From Begonia masoniana (Eukaryota; Streptophyta; Magnoliopsida; Cucurbitales; Begoniaceae), in contig CM039506.1 in assembly GCA_022432975.1 (NCBI GenBank), positions 16,070,121-16,134,120 on the forward strand: a stretch of DNA of 64,000 nucleotides, given 5' to 3'. Made by a program: the position numbers and the translations under genes. Below are positions 23,008 through 34,629 of the stretch, piece by piece; position 1 is the stretch's first letter; every line of letters starts with the position of its first letter. The notes below the pieces were generated by a model, which worked only from the letters and a program-made list of their open reading frames with translations, did no database searches and was not told where the DNA came from.

Positions 23008-25278
23008 TGTAGCACCCGGTTCCATTGAATCAAAATTTAAATTATTATTAATGATGTACTTTTATAGAAGGGTTGGGGGAGTTATTGATTAGGTTAATAA
23101 ATGACTAGGCAAGGGCAGAAAAGTAATTGAAAATTTAAAAATGGATAATGTATTTAAGGTTAGTGATTTGAGGTTTAGTGCGTGGTAGCCGCCACTAATT
23201 CCCTCATTTCTCTCCCGGCCTTCAGCTCTTCAACAGAAAACCTTCGGGCAATTTCTTTCTCACTCGATTCTCCTTCAACCTAGGTAAGCTCTCTTAGTTT
23301 GTCTGTGATTTTAACGATTATATAGCTGAGGGAGTACAATGTGTGAAGTTTCGAGGAATACTGTGAGTGAGTTGAGTTCGGGTTTAGTGTTGAATCGGAA
23401 ATGCACAATGAACTAAGCTTCCAAGCTAGTTTCCCAAGATTCCTGAATAGATTAGAATGAGGCTTAGTAGAAATCTAATTGATATCCTTTCTATGACCTA
23501 GGTGAGCAGACTTCAGAAGTAGTTTGAAACCGAGCATTCCCAGGAGAGCCAGGTAAGTAAAGTATTGCTTGCGCCTTCGGGCCTACCTCACAAGACAGTA
23601 GGGTTTGTGTGTGTTTGTGAACATTTATCTTCAGCATGATATGCATCATATTTTAAAGGTACACGAAAATGAATTTGAATGCATATTGGTATGGTAAGGA
23701 TTGAACATAATGAAACAGCTAAACGAATCAGCTTTACTATTAAGGGAACTAATCCAACCCTTAATGGGACAGTGGATATTTATACTTTGGGAGAGTTGAT
23801 CCAACTCCAAATTTCACAGGGGGATCTGAACAGTGAATCAGCTTTACTGTTAAGGGGACTAATCCAACCCTTAATGAGACAGTGGATATTTATACTTTGG
23901 GAGAGTTGATCCAACTCCCAATTTCACAGGGAGATCCGAACAGAAATGACGCATGAACAACTGAGAGGAGAAAGTAGAAATTGCATGTTTAGGAATTCAT
24001 GTTTCAGCATTTCATTCCTTTTTCATTATTGCTTTGCTTACTTAGCATTAGGCTAATAGATGAGTTTTGTGATGTAGGTGAAGAAGTGACAGCAGGTGAA
24101 TCCTCTGAGTTCATTGAGGGATAGACTGGTTGGGGGAGCACACTCATGCCACGGATCTGGTACTTGATGAGGCAGTTTAACTGATGTCTGTTGGAGTGAA
24201 TGTGTAGTTGATAATGTTTCGATTTGAATAGGTTGAGTCCTCATGACAGTAGTTGTTTCAATGTTTTGAAAATGTTTTGAGTTTTTTTGATAATAGTGTT
24301 TTGCTCAGATTTGACGTTGGCACTTGCTGGATTGTTTTAAGTAATGCATTTGTTAGAATGGTATTTGAATGATTTCAGTAATGTGAGTAAATTCCTTTCT
24401 ATAGTCAGAGTCGTGTTGGTATACCAAGGAGTAGATGAGATGTGGTTCTGTTCTCTATCGTTAGATGAAGTCTATCGGCAGAGGTTGAGTTGTTGTTCTG
24501 TTGTCTATCGGAAGATGTCTTCAGTTGAAGCCATCGGATGATATAGAACGAAATGTGTCGTTTAGCGATCGGTATATGTAGATTGTTTTATCGGAAGATG
24601 TTGTCTTGTTCACTATCGGCAGATGAAGTCCATCGGTAGATGTCGGGTTATAGTTATGTGTCTATCGGAAGATATAAGTAGAGAGTTTGTCGTTTAGTGA
24701 TCGGTGTATGCAGTTTACTCAATCGGAAGGTGTAGGTTTAAGTCTATCGGATGATGTCTCAGTAAACCCATCGGCAGATGCGTGCTGACGTTATCGGTAG
24801 ATGTAGGAGGACTTTTGTCGTTTAGTCATAGGTGGGTGTAGAACAAAATCGATCGGACGAAGGAAATCATCTGGCTGACATCATCGGAAGATGTAGAGTG
24901 TATTTTGTCGTTAGTCATCGGTAGATACAGTCTACCGAGAGATGTCCTTTGTTTTTCATTCGGCTGACGTCATCGGCAGAAGCCTTCTATTTTCTGTTCC
25001 AGCTTCTTCCAATGACTTTATCAATCGGCAGATCCGTTTGACCCCTGTGACATCTCAAGTATTTCAATTTAAACTTCTATTTTCCTATTGGCCGATTACT
25101 TCTTAATATTTCCGACGATTATTTTAGTATTGTCTTTATGGCTTTGTTTAACTTTATTTTTTCTTAAACGATTTCCGTTGCAAGTTTTCTTTAAAAAAAA
25201 TATATATATATGGTTGAAATTTTAGTCATGTACTGGCATTGTGTGACGAACCGGGTTCAAATAACTCGGGGCGTTATA
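23008..25278 (+). mobile_element. Family-A solo LTR with perfect target duplication
   Basis: The LTR starts TGTAGCACCCGG and ends CTCGGGGCGTTATA, where the final CA has become TA. GAACT flanks both sides (23003-23007 and 25279-25283). Internal plan: pyrimidine-rich leader; donor-like CCTAG|GTAAGC (23284); acceptor-like GACCTAG| (23501); a 51-nt block; CCAG|GTAAGT (23553); ATGCATCAT near 23640; a ~110-bp block twice (23730-23945); GCATTAGGCTAATAGATGA; acceptor-like GATGTAG| (24077); then degenerate ATCGGTAGATG-type repeats to ~25030. Confidence 0.92.
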
Positions 25279-25283
25279 GAACT

Positions 25284-25997
25284 CTTCAAGCAACCACGAG
25301 CTTTAAAGCAATTTAGGGCTTCTCCACACAGTTTGACCAAACTGTGGCTTACCTCGGGCACCAACCTTCGGCAAATCCAATGGCACCAACCTTTGGATCT
25401 TCTTCCAAAAACCAACTTGGTTATGTAGTAAAATATGTTATTTCATTTCACCAAAAGGCCATTACAACAACTAACACTCATGCTTAAATAGAAAACCTAA
25501 GTGGCTAAGGTTTTATAAACAACCATTAGATCACTCGGCTATGTGGATGGCCTAGATGGTGTGGCGCGCGGATGGTGAGGATTTGGCCGTGCATCTCTTC
25601 ATCAAGTGCCCCACTTATGCCATGTCATAAATCCTTGTGAGCACTAACTTTGTCATTCCTTAACCAAGTCACAAATCCATGTCTTCTTTGAGCTTGAATG
25701 CTATTGGTGCAATCGATTCATGTCATGCATTAAGTTTCTCCATGGCTGCGCCATCCCACAAGTAAGTGAAGAATTATGTAACCCAAAATTAGCCACCACC
25801 ATACATCTAATCCAAGCAAACATCTAACCTAATCACACAATCTATATGCTTGCATAATAAAATGACTAATAGTTTGCTAAAGCATAAAGGCTAATGTTTG
25901 CCAAATTAGGTCAAATAAAATGGTTACATGGGTAGACGTAGGGAAGACGAATTCCCTCTTTAGTTGTTTCATTATGTGCTTCCCAATTGATGATGTA
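25284..25997. other. Unassigned sequence
   Basis: About 700 bases show no long reading frame. Short word repeats occur (CACCAACCTTCGGC, CACCAACCTTTGG). It may be decayed retroelement, but I find no diagnostic motif. Confidence 0.35.
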
Positions 25998-26978
25998 TAG
26001 TGTAGCGCCCCGAACCTTGCGGACCCGGTTCGCTACCTACTCACTACTCACTACTAAGTCGTACCGTAAAAGTTCACATAAAATTTAAAACTTTATTCCA
26101 TACATTAAATATCATCATTTAAACACGTTTAAAAACAATTTAAAATGTTGCAGCGGAAGACTTTCGTAGAAAAATTAACTTTAATAAAATTTTGAGTCAA
26201 AACGTAAACATTCTTCGTAAAATCTAAAACGACTTTCTTTTAAAAAATTTGGACGGCATAACACCTAATTCTCTTATAAAACCAAAACCTCCTGCAAATT
26301 TTATTCTCAAATCAATCAACCAAAACTAGTATCCATAAAATTCTCATCCAATACCAAAAGTATTTATATGCATCAATATTAGCTACTAAAGGTTGAAATC
26401 TAACTATATAACCCAAAATGACTCAACACGATTCAAAATGGCTCCAAAACATGATCATACATTAAAACATCCACTATTGTTTAAAAAAAACTCCATCTAT
26501 ACATCAAAGACCAATACACTTTAAGAAAATCTAACTATACGACAACCGACTCAAAAGACTACATACATCCAATGGTCAAAACGTCCTAACAGCCGGCCAG
26601 ATCGTCCCACGAGTGCACTCCTCCAACTGCCACATAGTCCTAGGAATGCTCTGAGTACTCACCGGGAATCACCTCGTCACCTACATCACAGAACTCATCT
26701 ATTAGCCTAATGCTAAGTAAGAAGTGCATAATAAAAATAAGTACTGAAAACCATACACATCTTAACATATGCAATTTCTACTATTTCGTCTCTATTGTTG
26801 TTTCTATTTTTGTTTCTACTTTCGTTTCCATCTCATTCCTACTCTTTTCTTTATCTTACTACTGGGTTCTTCTTTACGTGCTAGGTCAAGGCGACACACC
26901 TCGCGGTTTACCTCACGGGACAAGGCCAACCTCAACCTAGTAAAGTGACACACCTCACGGGACAAGGCCACCACGTAT

Positions 26979-27672
26979 TGTAACACCGGGTTTCAATATA
27001 AATCAAAATAAGTTATTAAACGGAGGTATATAATCTTAGGGTTTAAAATTGAGTGAAATGTTGATTAGGTTATTAAGTGACTAGGCAGGGGCAAGATGGT
27101 AATTGTGAATTTATATTGTGGATAACGTATTTAAGGAAAGATTTAGTGAGGTTTAGCCGCCACTATTTTATTACTCTTATCTCTCAGCTCGGCGGACATC
27201 CTCTAGGCGATTCCCCTCCGATTTTCCCCAACCAAGGTGAGTTTTGATTAAATTACTTGCTGTTCTAGTGCTTAGGTAGCTGAAGGATTGCAATGTATGT
27301 GTTTTCAAAAGGCTGCGAGTGAGAGATTTGGGTTTGGGGTTTAGTGATGTATCAGGAATGTTTAATCAGTAGAGCCCCAAACCGGCTTCCTTAGACTTCA
27401 GGGTAGTTAGATAAAGTCTAGTGGAGATCTAATCTATAATCTGTCGATGGTTCTAGGTGAGCAGATTTCTGGAGTAGCCTATAGCCGAGCGATTTCCAGG
27501 AGACCAGGTGAGTAAAGTATTGTGTGTGTCCTCGGGCCTACATCACAAAACAGTAGGTTTTTGCATGTTTGAGTATTTTTTGTATGTTATGCATCATAAA
27601 TTTGAAAGAAAACGAAAATGAATTTTCATGTATCATATGGAAAGGCAAGTTCAGATTGACGGGCATTGACCG
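26979..27672 (+). mobile_element. Truncated 5' LTR of the nested element
   Basis: This is collinear with the first ~694 bases of the 3' LTR (30353-31046). It retains the leader, both donor-like sites and the micro-exon-like block. It stops at GGGCATTG, where the 3' LTR continues with GCGGTTAAGGG. The next ~30 bases duplicate the nearby sequence AATTTTCATGTATCATATG before pol begins. Confidence 0.85.
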
Positions 27673-27692
27673 GTGAATTTTCATGAATTTTC

Positions 27693-30317
27693 ATGTATCA
27701 TATGAATAAGTTAACTGTCAAAAACAAATACCCGTTGCCGAGGATTGATGACTTATTTGACCAACTCAGGGGTGCAAGAGTTTTCTCTAAGATTGACCTT
27801 AGGTCCGGTTATTACCAGTTGAAGGTTAAATCTGAAGATATCCCAAAGACTGCCTTTCGCACAAGATATGGACATTATGAGTTTTTGGTTATGTCTTTTG
27901 GTTTGACAAACGCACCAGCAGCCTTCATGGATCTCATGAATAGGGTGTTTCACGAGTATTTGGACAAGTTTGTTATTGTTTTCATAGATGACATCCTAAT
28001 CTATTCTAGCACTAAGGATGAGCATGCAAAACATTTGAGTTTAGTGTTAGAAGTATTGAGAAGGCACCAACTTTATGCCAAATTTTCCAAGTGTGAATTT
28101 TGGTTGGACCAAGTTCACTTTTTAGGACATGTCATCTCTGGAGATGGTATATCTGTGGATCCAGCTAAGGTTCAAGCAGTTAAGGGATGGCCCTAACCGA
28201 AGAATGCTACGGATATCAGAAGTTTCCTTGGACTTGCAGGGTATTACAGAAAGTTCATTGAAGGATTTTCAAAGATCGCTACGCCCCTTACTAAGTTAAC
28301 CAGGAAGAATGTGAAGTATATATGGACTGATGAATGTGAACATAGTTTTATGACCTTGAAACAGAAACTAACCAATGCTCCAATTTTAACCCTTCCAGCT
28401 GAAGATGGTAAATTTAGTATTTACTGTGATGCTTCCAAAATTGGTCTTGGTGGTGTGTTAATGCAGAATGGTAAAGTAATAGCTTATGCCTCTAGACAGT
28501 TGAAAACGCATGAGAAGAACTACCCTACCCATGACTTAGAATTAGCTGCAGTTGTATTTGCACTTAAGATTTGGAGGCATTACTTGTATGGACAATCCTG
28601 TGAGATATTTTCAGATCATAAGAGCCTGAAGTATATCTTCACACAGAAGGAATTAAACATGAGGCAACGTCGATGGTTGGAATTTATAAAAGACTATGAT
28701 TTTGAGATCAAGTACCACCCTGGCAAGGCGAATGTAGTGGCAGATGCTTTGAGTAGAGTGACTCCTTTAGTTTCTGCTTTGACTCTAGACATACCGATAG
28801 CTTTAGAGACGGAATTCCAAAGATTTAACCTGGAAGCTGTGCCAAGTGTGTCAGCCATGCTTTCGGCCATGTCTTTGAGGCCAACTATTTTGGAGAAAAT
28901 AAAGGAGGTCCAAATGAATGACACTGAGTGTAATAAGTATAGGTTGTGCATAGATTCCACTGATAAGTCGGATTTCAACTGCTCAGCCGACGGAATTCTC
29001 AAGTTTCGAAGTAGATGGTTGGTTCCGGCCGATACTGAGCTTAGGAAGGAGATCCTATCTGAGGCACATTCCTCCAGATTTTCAGTTCATCCTGGAAATA
29101 CGAAAATGTACAGAGATCTCAAGCAGCATTATTGGTGGCCAGGTATGAAGAGAAGTGTGGCGGAGTATGTGGAGTCATGTCTGGTCTGCCAGCAAGTCAA
29201 GGCTGAACATCAGAGACCCTCAGGGACATTGCAACCCTTACCAGTTCCTGAATGGAAATGGGAACAAATAACAATGGATTTTGTCGTTGGACTACCTAGG
29301 ACAGTAAAGGGACATGATGCAATCTGGGTTATAGTTGACCGTTTAACCAAATCTGCTCATTTTCTGCCAATTAAGATAACTTACTCAATGGATCAGCTTG
29401 CTGAATTGTACATGCAAGAGATTGTCAGATTGCATGGAGTTCCAAGTTCAATAGTTTCAGACCGAGACTCCAGATTTACATCTAAGTTTTGGAAAAGTCT
29501 GCACAAGGCTATGGGGACACAGCTTAATTTTAGCACAGCCTTCCACCCTCAAACGGATGGACAATCCGAGAGGACTATTCAGACCTTAGAAGATATGCTC
29601 CGAGCATGCGTATTGGATTTTCAAGGATCTTGGAATAGATATTTACCATTGGTCGAGTTCTCTTACAATAACAGTTTTCAAGCAACAATAGGAATGGCAC
29701 CGTATGAAGCCTTATATGGACGAAAATGCAGATCTCCTTTGTACTGGGATGAAGTTGGTGAAGCACAATTGCTTGGTCCTAATATTGTGCAACAAACTGT
29801 GGAGAAGGTTGCCCTCATCCGACAGAGAATTTTGACAGCTCAAAGCCGCCAGAAGAGTTATGCTGATAAAAGACGAAGAGAATTAGAGTTTGAAGTAGGT
29901 GATGAAGTTTTCCTTAAAGTATCACCATTTAAAGGAGTTGTCAGATTCGGGAAGAAAGGCAAGTTGAACCCCAGATTTATTGGACTGTTCACTATTCTGA
30001 AAAGAGTTGGGAGAGCAGCCTATCTGTTGCAGCTACCAGCTTCTATGGAAGGAATACATGACGTATTCCATGTTTCTATGTTGAAAAAGTGCATAAGAGA
30101 TCCCAACCAAATCATGGAACAGCAAGACCTCGAAATTTGTCCTACCCTTGCCTATGAAGAGAAACCAGTAAAGATCTTGGATTACGCAGTGAAGGTATTA
30201 CGCAACAAAGAGGTCCCACTAGTGAAAGTCTTATTGCACAACCAGAATGTAGAGGAGACAACCTGGGAGCGCCAGCAGGACATGATGGACCAACATCCAG
30301 AATTATTCAGGTACTGA
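27693..30317 (+). pseudogene. Gypsy pol (RT-RNase H-integrase), one internal stop
   Basis: The single frame runs 27693-30317, broken only by TAA at 28194-28196 in a WPQP-type context. The RT starts inside its N-terminal part ([14 protein letters not shown]) and keeps FGLTNAP and catalytic FIDD (residues 97-100). Numbering from 28311: RNase H acidic residues D40, E77, D102 and D145; integrase HHCC zinc finger (H253, H260, C290, C293); catalytic D323, D384 and E420, giving D-D(35)-E; then a C-terminal chromodomain-like region with FHVSMLKKC and [10 protein letters not shown]. This places it among chromoviruses, Tekay/Del-like. Gag, protease and the RT start are deleted, so autonomy is lost although integrase looks intact. 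Confidence 0.93.
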
Positions 30318-30339
30318 ATTTTGAGGACAAATTTCTTTT

Positions 30340-30350
30340 AAGGAGGGTAG
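30340..30350 (+). promoter_or_regulatory. Polypurine tract of the nested element
   Basis: AAGGAGGGTAG lies two bases before the 3' LTR start (30353), after the conserved TTGAGGACAA following the pol stop. It is the plus-strand primer site for reverse transcription. Confidence 0.8.
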
Positions 30351-30352
30351 AT

Positions 30353-32522
30353 TGTAATACCCGGTTTCAATATAAATCAAAATAAGTTATTAAACGGAGG
30401 TATATAATCTTAGGGTTTAAAATTGAGTGAAATGTTGATTAGGTTATTAAGTGACTAGGCAGGGGCAAGATGGTAATTGCGAATTTATATTGTAGATAAC
30501 GTATTTAAGGAAAGGTTTAGTGAGGTTTAGCCGCCACTATTTTATTACTCTTATCTCTCAGCTCGGCGGACATCCTCTAGGCGATTCCCCTCCGATTTTC
30601 CCCAACCAAGGTGAGTTTTGATTAAATTACTTGCTGTTCTAGTGCTTAGGTAGCTGAAGGATTGCAATGTATGTGTTTTCGAAAGGCTGCGAGTGAGAGA
30701 TTTGGGTTTGGGGTTTAGTGATGTATCGGGAATGTTTAATCAGTAGAGCCCCAAACCGGCTTCCTTAGACTTCAGGGTAGTTAGATAAAGTCTAGTGGAG
30801 ATCTAATCTATAATCTGTCGATGGTTCTAGGTGAGCAGATTTCTGGAGTAGCCTATAGCCGAGCGATTTCCAGGAGACCAGGTGAGTAAAGTATTGTGTG
30901 TGCCCTCGGGCCTACATCACAAAACAGTAGGTTTTTGCATGTTTGAGTATTTTCTGTATGTCATGCATCATAAATTTGAAAGAAAACGAAAATGAATTTT
31001 CATGTATCATATGGAAAGGCAAGTTCAGATTGACGGGCATTGGCGGTTAAGGGAACTAATCCACCCCTTAATTGATGAAGAGGATTTATAACATTGGGAG
31101 AACTGATCCCACTCCCAAGGGAATTGAGGGATCAGAACAGTTATTAAGGGAACTCATCCACCCCTTAATTTATGAAGATGATGTAGACATTGGGAGAACT
31201 GATCCCACTCCCAAGGGAATCATGGGATCTGATCAGTAAACAAACGAAGTACAACCGAGATGAGAAAGTAGAAACTGCATATTTAGGATTTTGTTTCAGC
31301 ATATCATTTCATTATTGCTTTACTTACTTAGCATTAGGCTAATAGATGAATTTTGTGATGTAGGTGTTGAGGATACCACAGGTGAATTTCCTGAGTACAC
31401 CGATGATTAGATGTGGTTGGAGGAGCACATCCATGTCTCGGCTTGGTAAACTGATGAGGCGGGCTAACTGGTGTCAGCAGATGTTGAGGTTTAGTTGATA
31501 ATGATCTAATCTGAGTAGGTCGAGTTTTCATGACAGTAGAGATTTTAGCATTTCGAATACATTTTGAATATTATTGATTTTAGTAACCTGTTGAGTTTTA
31601 AGTGTTGGTTTTACTGGATTTGATTAATGAAATAGTTTGAATCGTTTTTGAAAGGTCTTGGAGAGGCAAGAAAATTTCTTTCTGTAGTTAGAGTTGTGTC
31701 TGTCTTCTATCGGAATGTGATTTTAATAAAGCTATCAGATGATGTCGAGTGTTTTAGTCGTCCGGTGATGTCAAGCTTTTGCTCGTCAGATGATATGGGT
31801 TAAGTCATTCGGATGAGGAGATCATCCGGCTGACGTCACTGGTGGATGTCCCTGTTAGACTGACCGGATGACAAAATTTACATTTTGTCGTTTAGTGACC
31901 GGTGGATGTCCCTGTTAGACTGACCGGATGACAAAATTTACATTTTGTCGTTTAGTGACCGGTGGATGCCCCTGTTAGACTGACCGGATGACTAAATATT
32001 ATGTTTGTCGTCTAGTGACCGGGCGATGTGTGTATTATGTTGTCGTCTAGTGACCGGGCGATGTGTGTATTATGTTTGTCGTCTAGTGATCGGGCGATGT
32101 GCGTATTATTTTGTCGTCTAGTGCTCGGGTGAGGTGAGATTTGAAGTGTGTTCATCATCGGGCCATGTTTTAATTGCTCACGTGAGAAGCACATGCGCAC
32201 CGGATGATGTCTTCTTATTTCACCGGTGGATGTCTTCAAATAGCTTTCCCCCCTTTTCGTTGACTTTCTTCAGCGGACGATGAATTTGACTTTTACAACC
32301 TTTAAAGTATTTCCACGAGTTAAACCTTCGCTTCTAAACCGATTGTTTCTTAACATTCCCAATGATTATTTTAACATGGTTTTGGTTAATTTTATTTTTT
32401 TTTAAACGATTTCCGCTGCAAGTTTACATGTTTTATCACATGTCCAAAATTGGTCCAAGTTTTCTTAGTAATATTCGGGTTTATGAGTAACAAACCGGGT
32501 TCAGTAAACTCGGGGCGTTACA
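30353..32522 (+). mobile_element. Family-A 3' LTR, 2.17 kb, complete
   Basis: The LTR starts TGTAATACCCGG and ends CTCGGGGCGTTACA. The plan is donor-like CAAG|GTGAGT (30611), acceptor-like TTCTAG| (30830), a 51-nt block, CCAG|GTGAGT (30882), ATGCATCAT (~30963), a ~108-bp block twice (31045-31240), GCATTAGGCTAATAGATGA (31330), acceptor-like GATGTAG| (31363), GATGAGGCGGGCTAAC (31452), two identical 60-bp units (31861-31980), then ~37-bp units with GTCGTCTAGTGACCGGGCGATG to ~32120. Confidence 0.92.
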
Positions 32523-33749
32523 CGTAAAGCGGAGGAAGAAGTGACACACCTCGCGGTCCACCTCTCGGGACAAGGCCACTCAACCCCACCTTTATTATCT
32601 TCTTACGTATTTAACTGTTCGTTCTTCTGTTTCACATCCTACTGTTTCATTTCATAAAAACATGGAAATTCATTTTCGTTTCGTTCTCGTATCGTAAAAC
32701 CATGATGCATGATCTACTATACATGAAACATAAAACACACATACACGCAAACCTACCAAACTGTGATGTAGGCCCGAAGGCAAATGCACCTATGTACACT
32801 ACTTACCTGGATTCCTTAGCTGCTCGTTCGTAGATCGTTCGCTAAACCGGGGAATTGGAGAACCTAAAGAAATAATACATTCATTAACTCTCTTCTTTTC
32901 CAATATATGAAATTCTAACGAGAATTGACCATTTAAAACCTAATCAAACTAAATCCGAAGTCCGACTCAATTTCTGACCAATCTTCGAAAATTCATTACT
33001 TAACTGTTTTTTAACGACCCAAAGTGCTACAAACTCCAATCTATTCACTGATAAGTCCTATTTAGGTTTCTAAGGTCAATGTTAGAAAATTAGGCGTAAT
33101 CTCCCCGAATTATGCATTTTCCCCCAATTTCTATCCAATCACAAATCCAATTTCAACAATTCGCTAAAATCCATCAAAGTCCTACCAATTTCATTCATTT
33201 ATCCTCAATAATCAGTAATAATAAATTCCAACATCAAAACTTCAAAAATCTCAAAACCCTAATTCTCTAATTCACCGATTGCTCCTAAAACCTAACCCTA
33301 ACCAAGAACTAAACTCATAAACAACTAAATATTGCCTTAAACTGACGGAACGGAGGAGAAAAACGGAGAACGGCGTGAAGAATCAGTAGTCGGCGTGAGG
33401 AGAACAGAGAGCGCGAGAGAGGGAAGAAGGCTCTGGAGTTTCTCTTTTGCGTGGGGGAGAAAGAGTAACAGGTTTTAATTGTATATTATTTTTTTTTATA
33501 AAAATTTTAATATAAAAACTCAATTTACCATATTGCCCTCAACTTTTAATCGTTTAGTTAAATGGTTGTTTGACTCGTTCTTGGTTAGATTTCTTTAAAT
33601 TTCACACTCCAGTTAGCCTCAAAATAATTACTTTGTTACACGCGTAAATTTTCCACTCTCGATTCCGACTACAACTCCGCCGTTTAACGGCACGTAAATA
33701 ATAAAATAAAAATAATCGTATAAACGAAAATTCTGGGTATTACATATAG

Positions 33750-33904
33750 GGGTTGATCCATGTCCTTGGAGTTATGTTCCCACTCTAAGTCGTTGAACAT
33801 TTCATTATTTGCGAAAGAATTAATTTCGTTAGAAAACAGGTTAAATGTAACTTGAGCCTTGGGTGTAGCTTGGGCCCTAGTTTTTGCTTGGACCTTGGGC
33901 CTCT
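33750..33904. other. Old flank of the outer solo LTR
   Basis: Minus-strand reading gives a hydrophilic peptide rich in AQ and KA (QAKTRAQATPKAQ). Across the outer LTR it would continue into 25.9 kb. I do not recognise the protein. It could be a retroelement or gene fragment. Confidence 0.3.
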
Positions 33905-34500
33905 GTGGCACATTATAACCATAAGTCTAGTAACGGTTAACCTCATTTTCTTGATACGTTCATTTATTTCAGAAAAAATCGATTGAAGTACAGTTTCTTA
34001 TACTTCATCAAACTCATTACTAAGTCTTAATTACACTTCCTTGAAGGTTCTTGGGTTCTTAATAAACGTGGTTCTCATCACTTCAAGTTAAAACCTTAAA
34101 CATGAAATGGATAACTTAGGTTCTAACCACAAATCCAGTTATGGTCAACTTCATTTGCTTGATACGTTTAGTTCTTTCAGAAATATCGATTGAAGTGAGT
34201 TTCTTATACTTCATCAAACACATTACTAAGTCTTAATTACGCGTCCTTGAAAGTTCTCGGGTTCTCAATACACGTCGTTCTCATCACTTCAAATGAAAAC
34301 TTTGAAGATGAAATGCATCACTTAAGTTCTAACAAGAAGTCCAATAACAGTCAACCTCATTTACTTAATAACTTAGGTTACGTTGTTAAAGTTTTATTTA
34401 GGCCAAATTATTCATACTTCATCAAACACATTTTTAAGTCTTCAGAATATGAAATTTTTACATAAATTTCATGACGAAAAATAAGACTTAATTAAAAACT
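33905..34500. repeat. ~207-bp satellite, cluster 2
   Basis: About three units share the words of cluster 1 at 22.1-22.7 kb: GGTCAACCTCATTTGCTTGA, AAAATCGATTGAAGT, CTTATACTTCATCAAAC and GTGGTTCTCATCACTTCAAG. Repeats of the same word fall at about 33937, 34144 and 34351. Confidence 0.85.
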
Positions 34501-34629
34501 TAACATCATCAGCAGTTTGATCTTATGCCAATAAAGAACACTTTTAAGCACAATTAAAGTCTTCAATATAATTAAGACGTGACATGATGTAATATTATAG
34601 CACGTATGTGATATATAAAGCTTAATAAT

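Larger units (their letters stand above)
26979..32522 (+). mobile_element. Internally deleted Ty3/gypsy chromovirus (nested)
   Basis: The element has a truncated 5' LTR (26979-27672), joined directly to the reverse transcriptase region of pol, then a PPT and a full 3' LTR (30353-32522). The flanks are CGTAT (26974-26978) and CGTAA (32523-32527), a 5-bp duplication with one mismatch. Missing are the 3' two-thirds of the 5' LTR, PBS, gag, protease and the RT N-terminus. Comparing the ~690 bp shared by the two LTRs by eye, I count about ten differences, so the insertion is fairly recent. Confidence 0.9.
26003..33744 (-). mobile_element. Solo LTR (outer), split by a nested gypsy element
   Basis: The outer LTR runs from TGTAGCGCCCCG (26003) to CTGGGTATTACA (33744), with the perfect 5-bp duplication TATAG at 25998-26002 and 33745-33749. 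Its own length is about 2.2 kb (26003-26978 plus 32523-33744). It follows the shared plan on the minus strand: CCAG|GTAAGT at 32817/32816, ATGCATCAT near 32700, and the GCATTAGGCTAATAGATGA block near 26705. The insertion sits in a local repeat of CACACCTCGCGG/CGGGACAAGGCC words. Confidence 0.92.
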
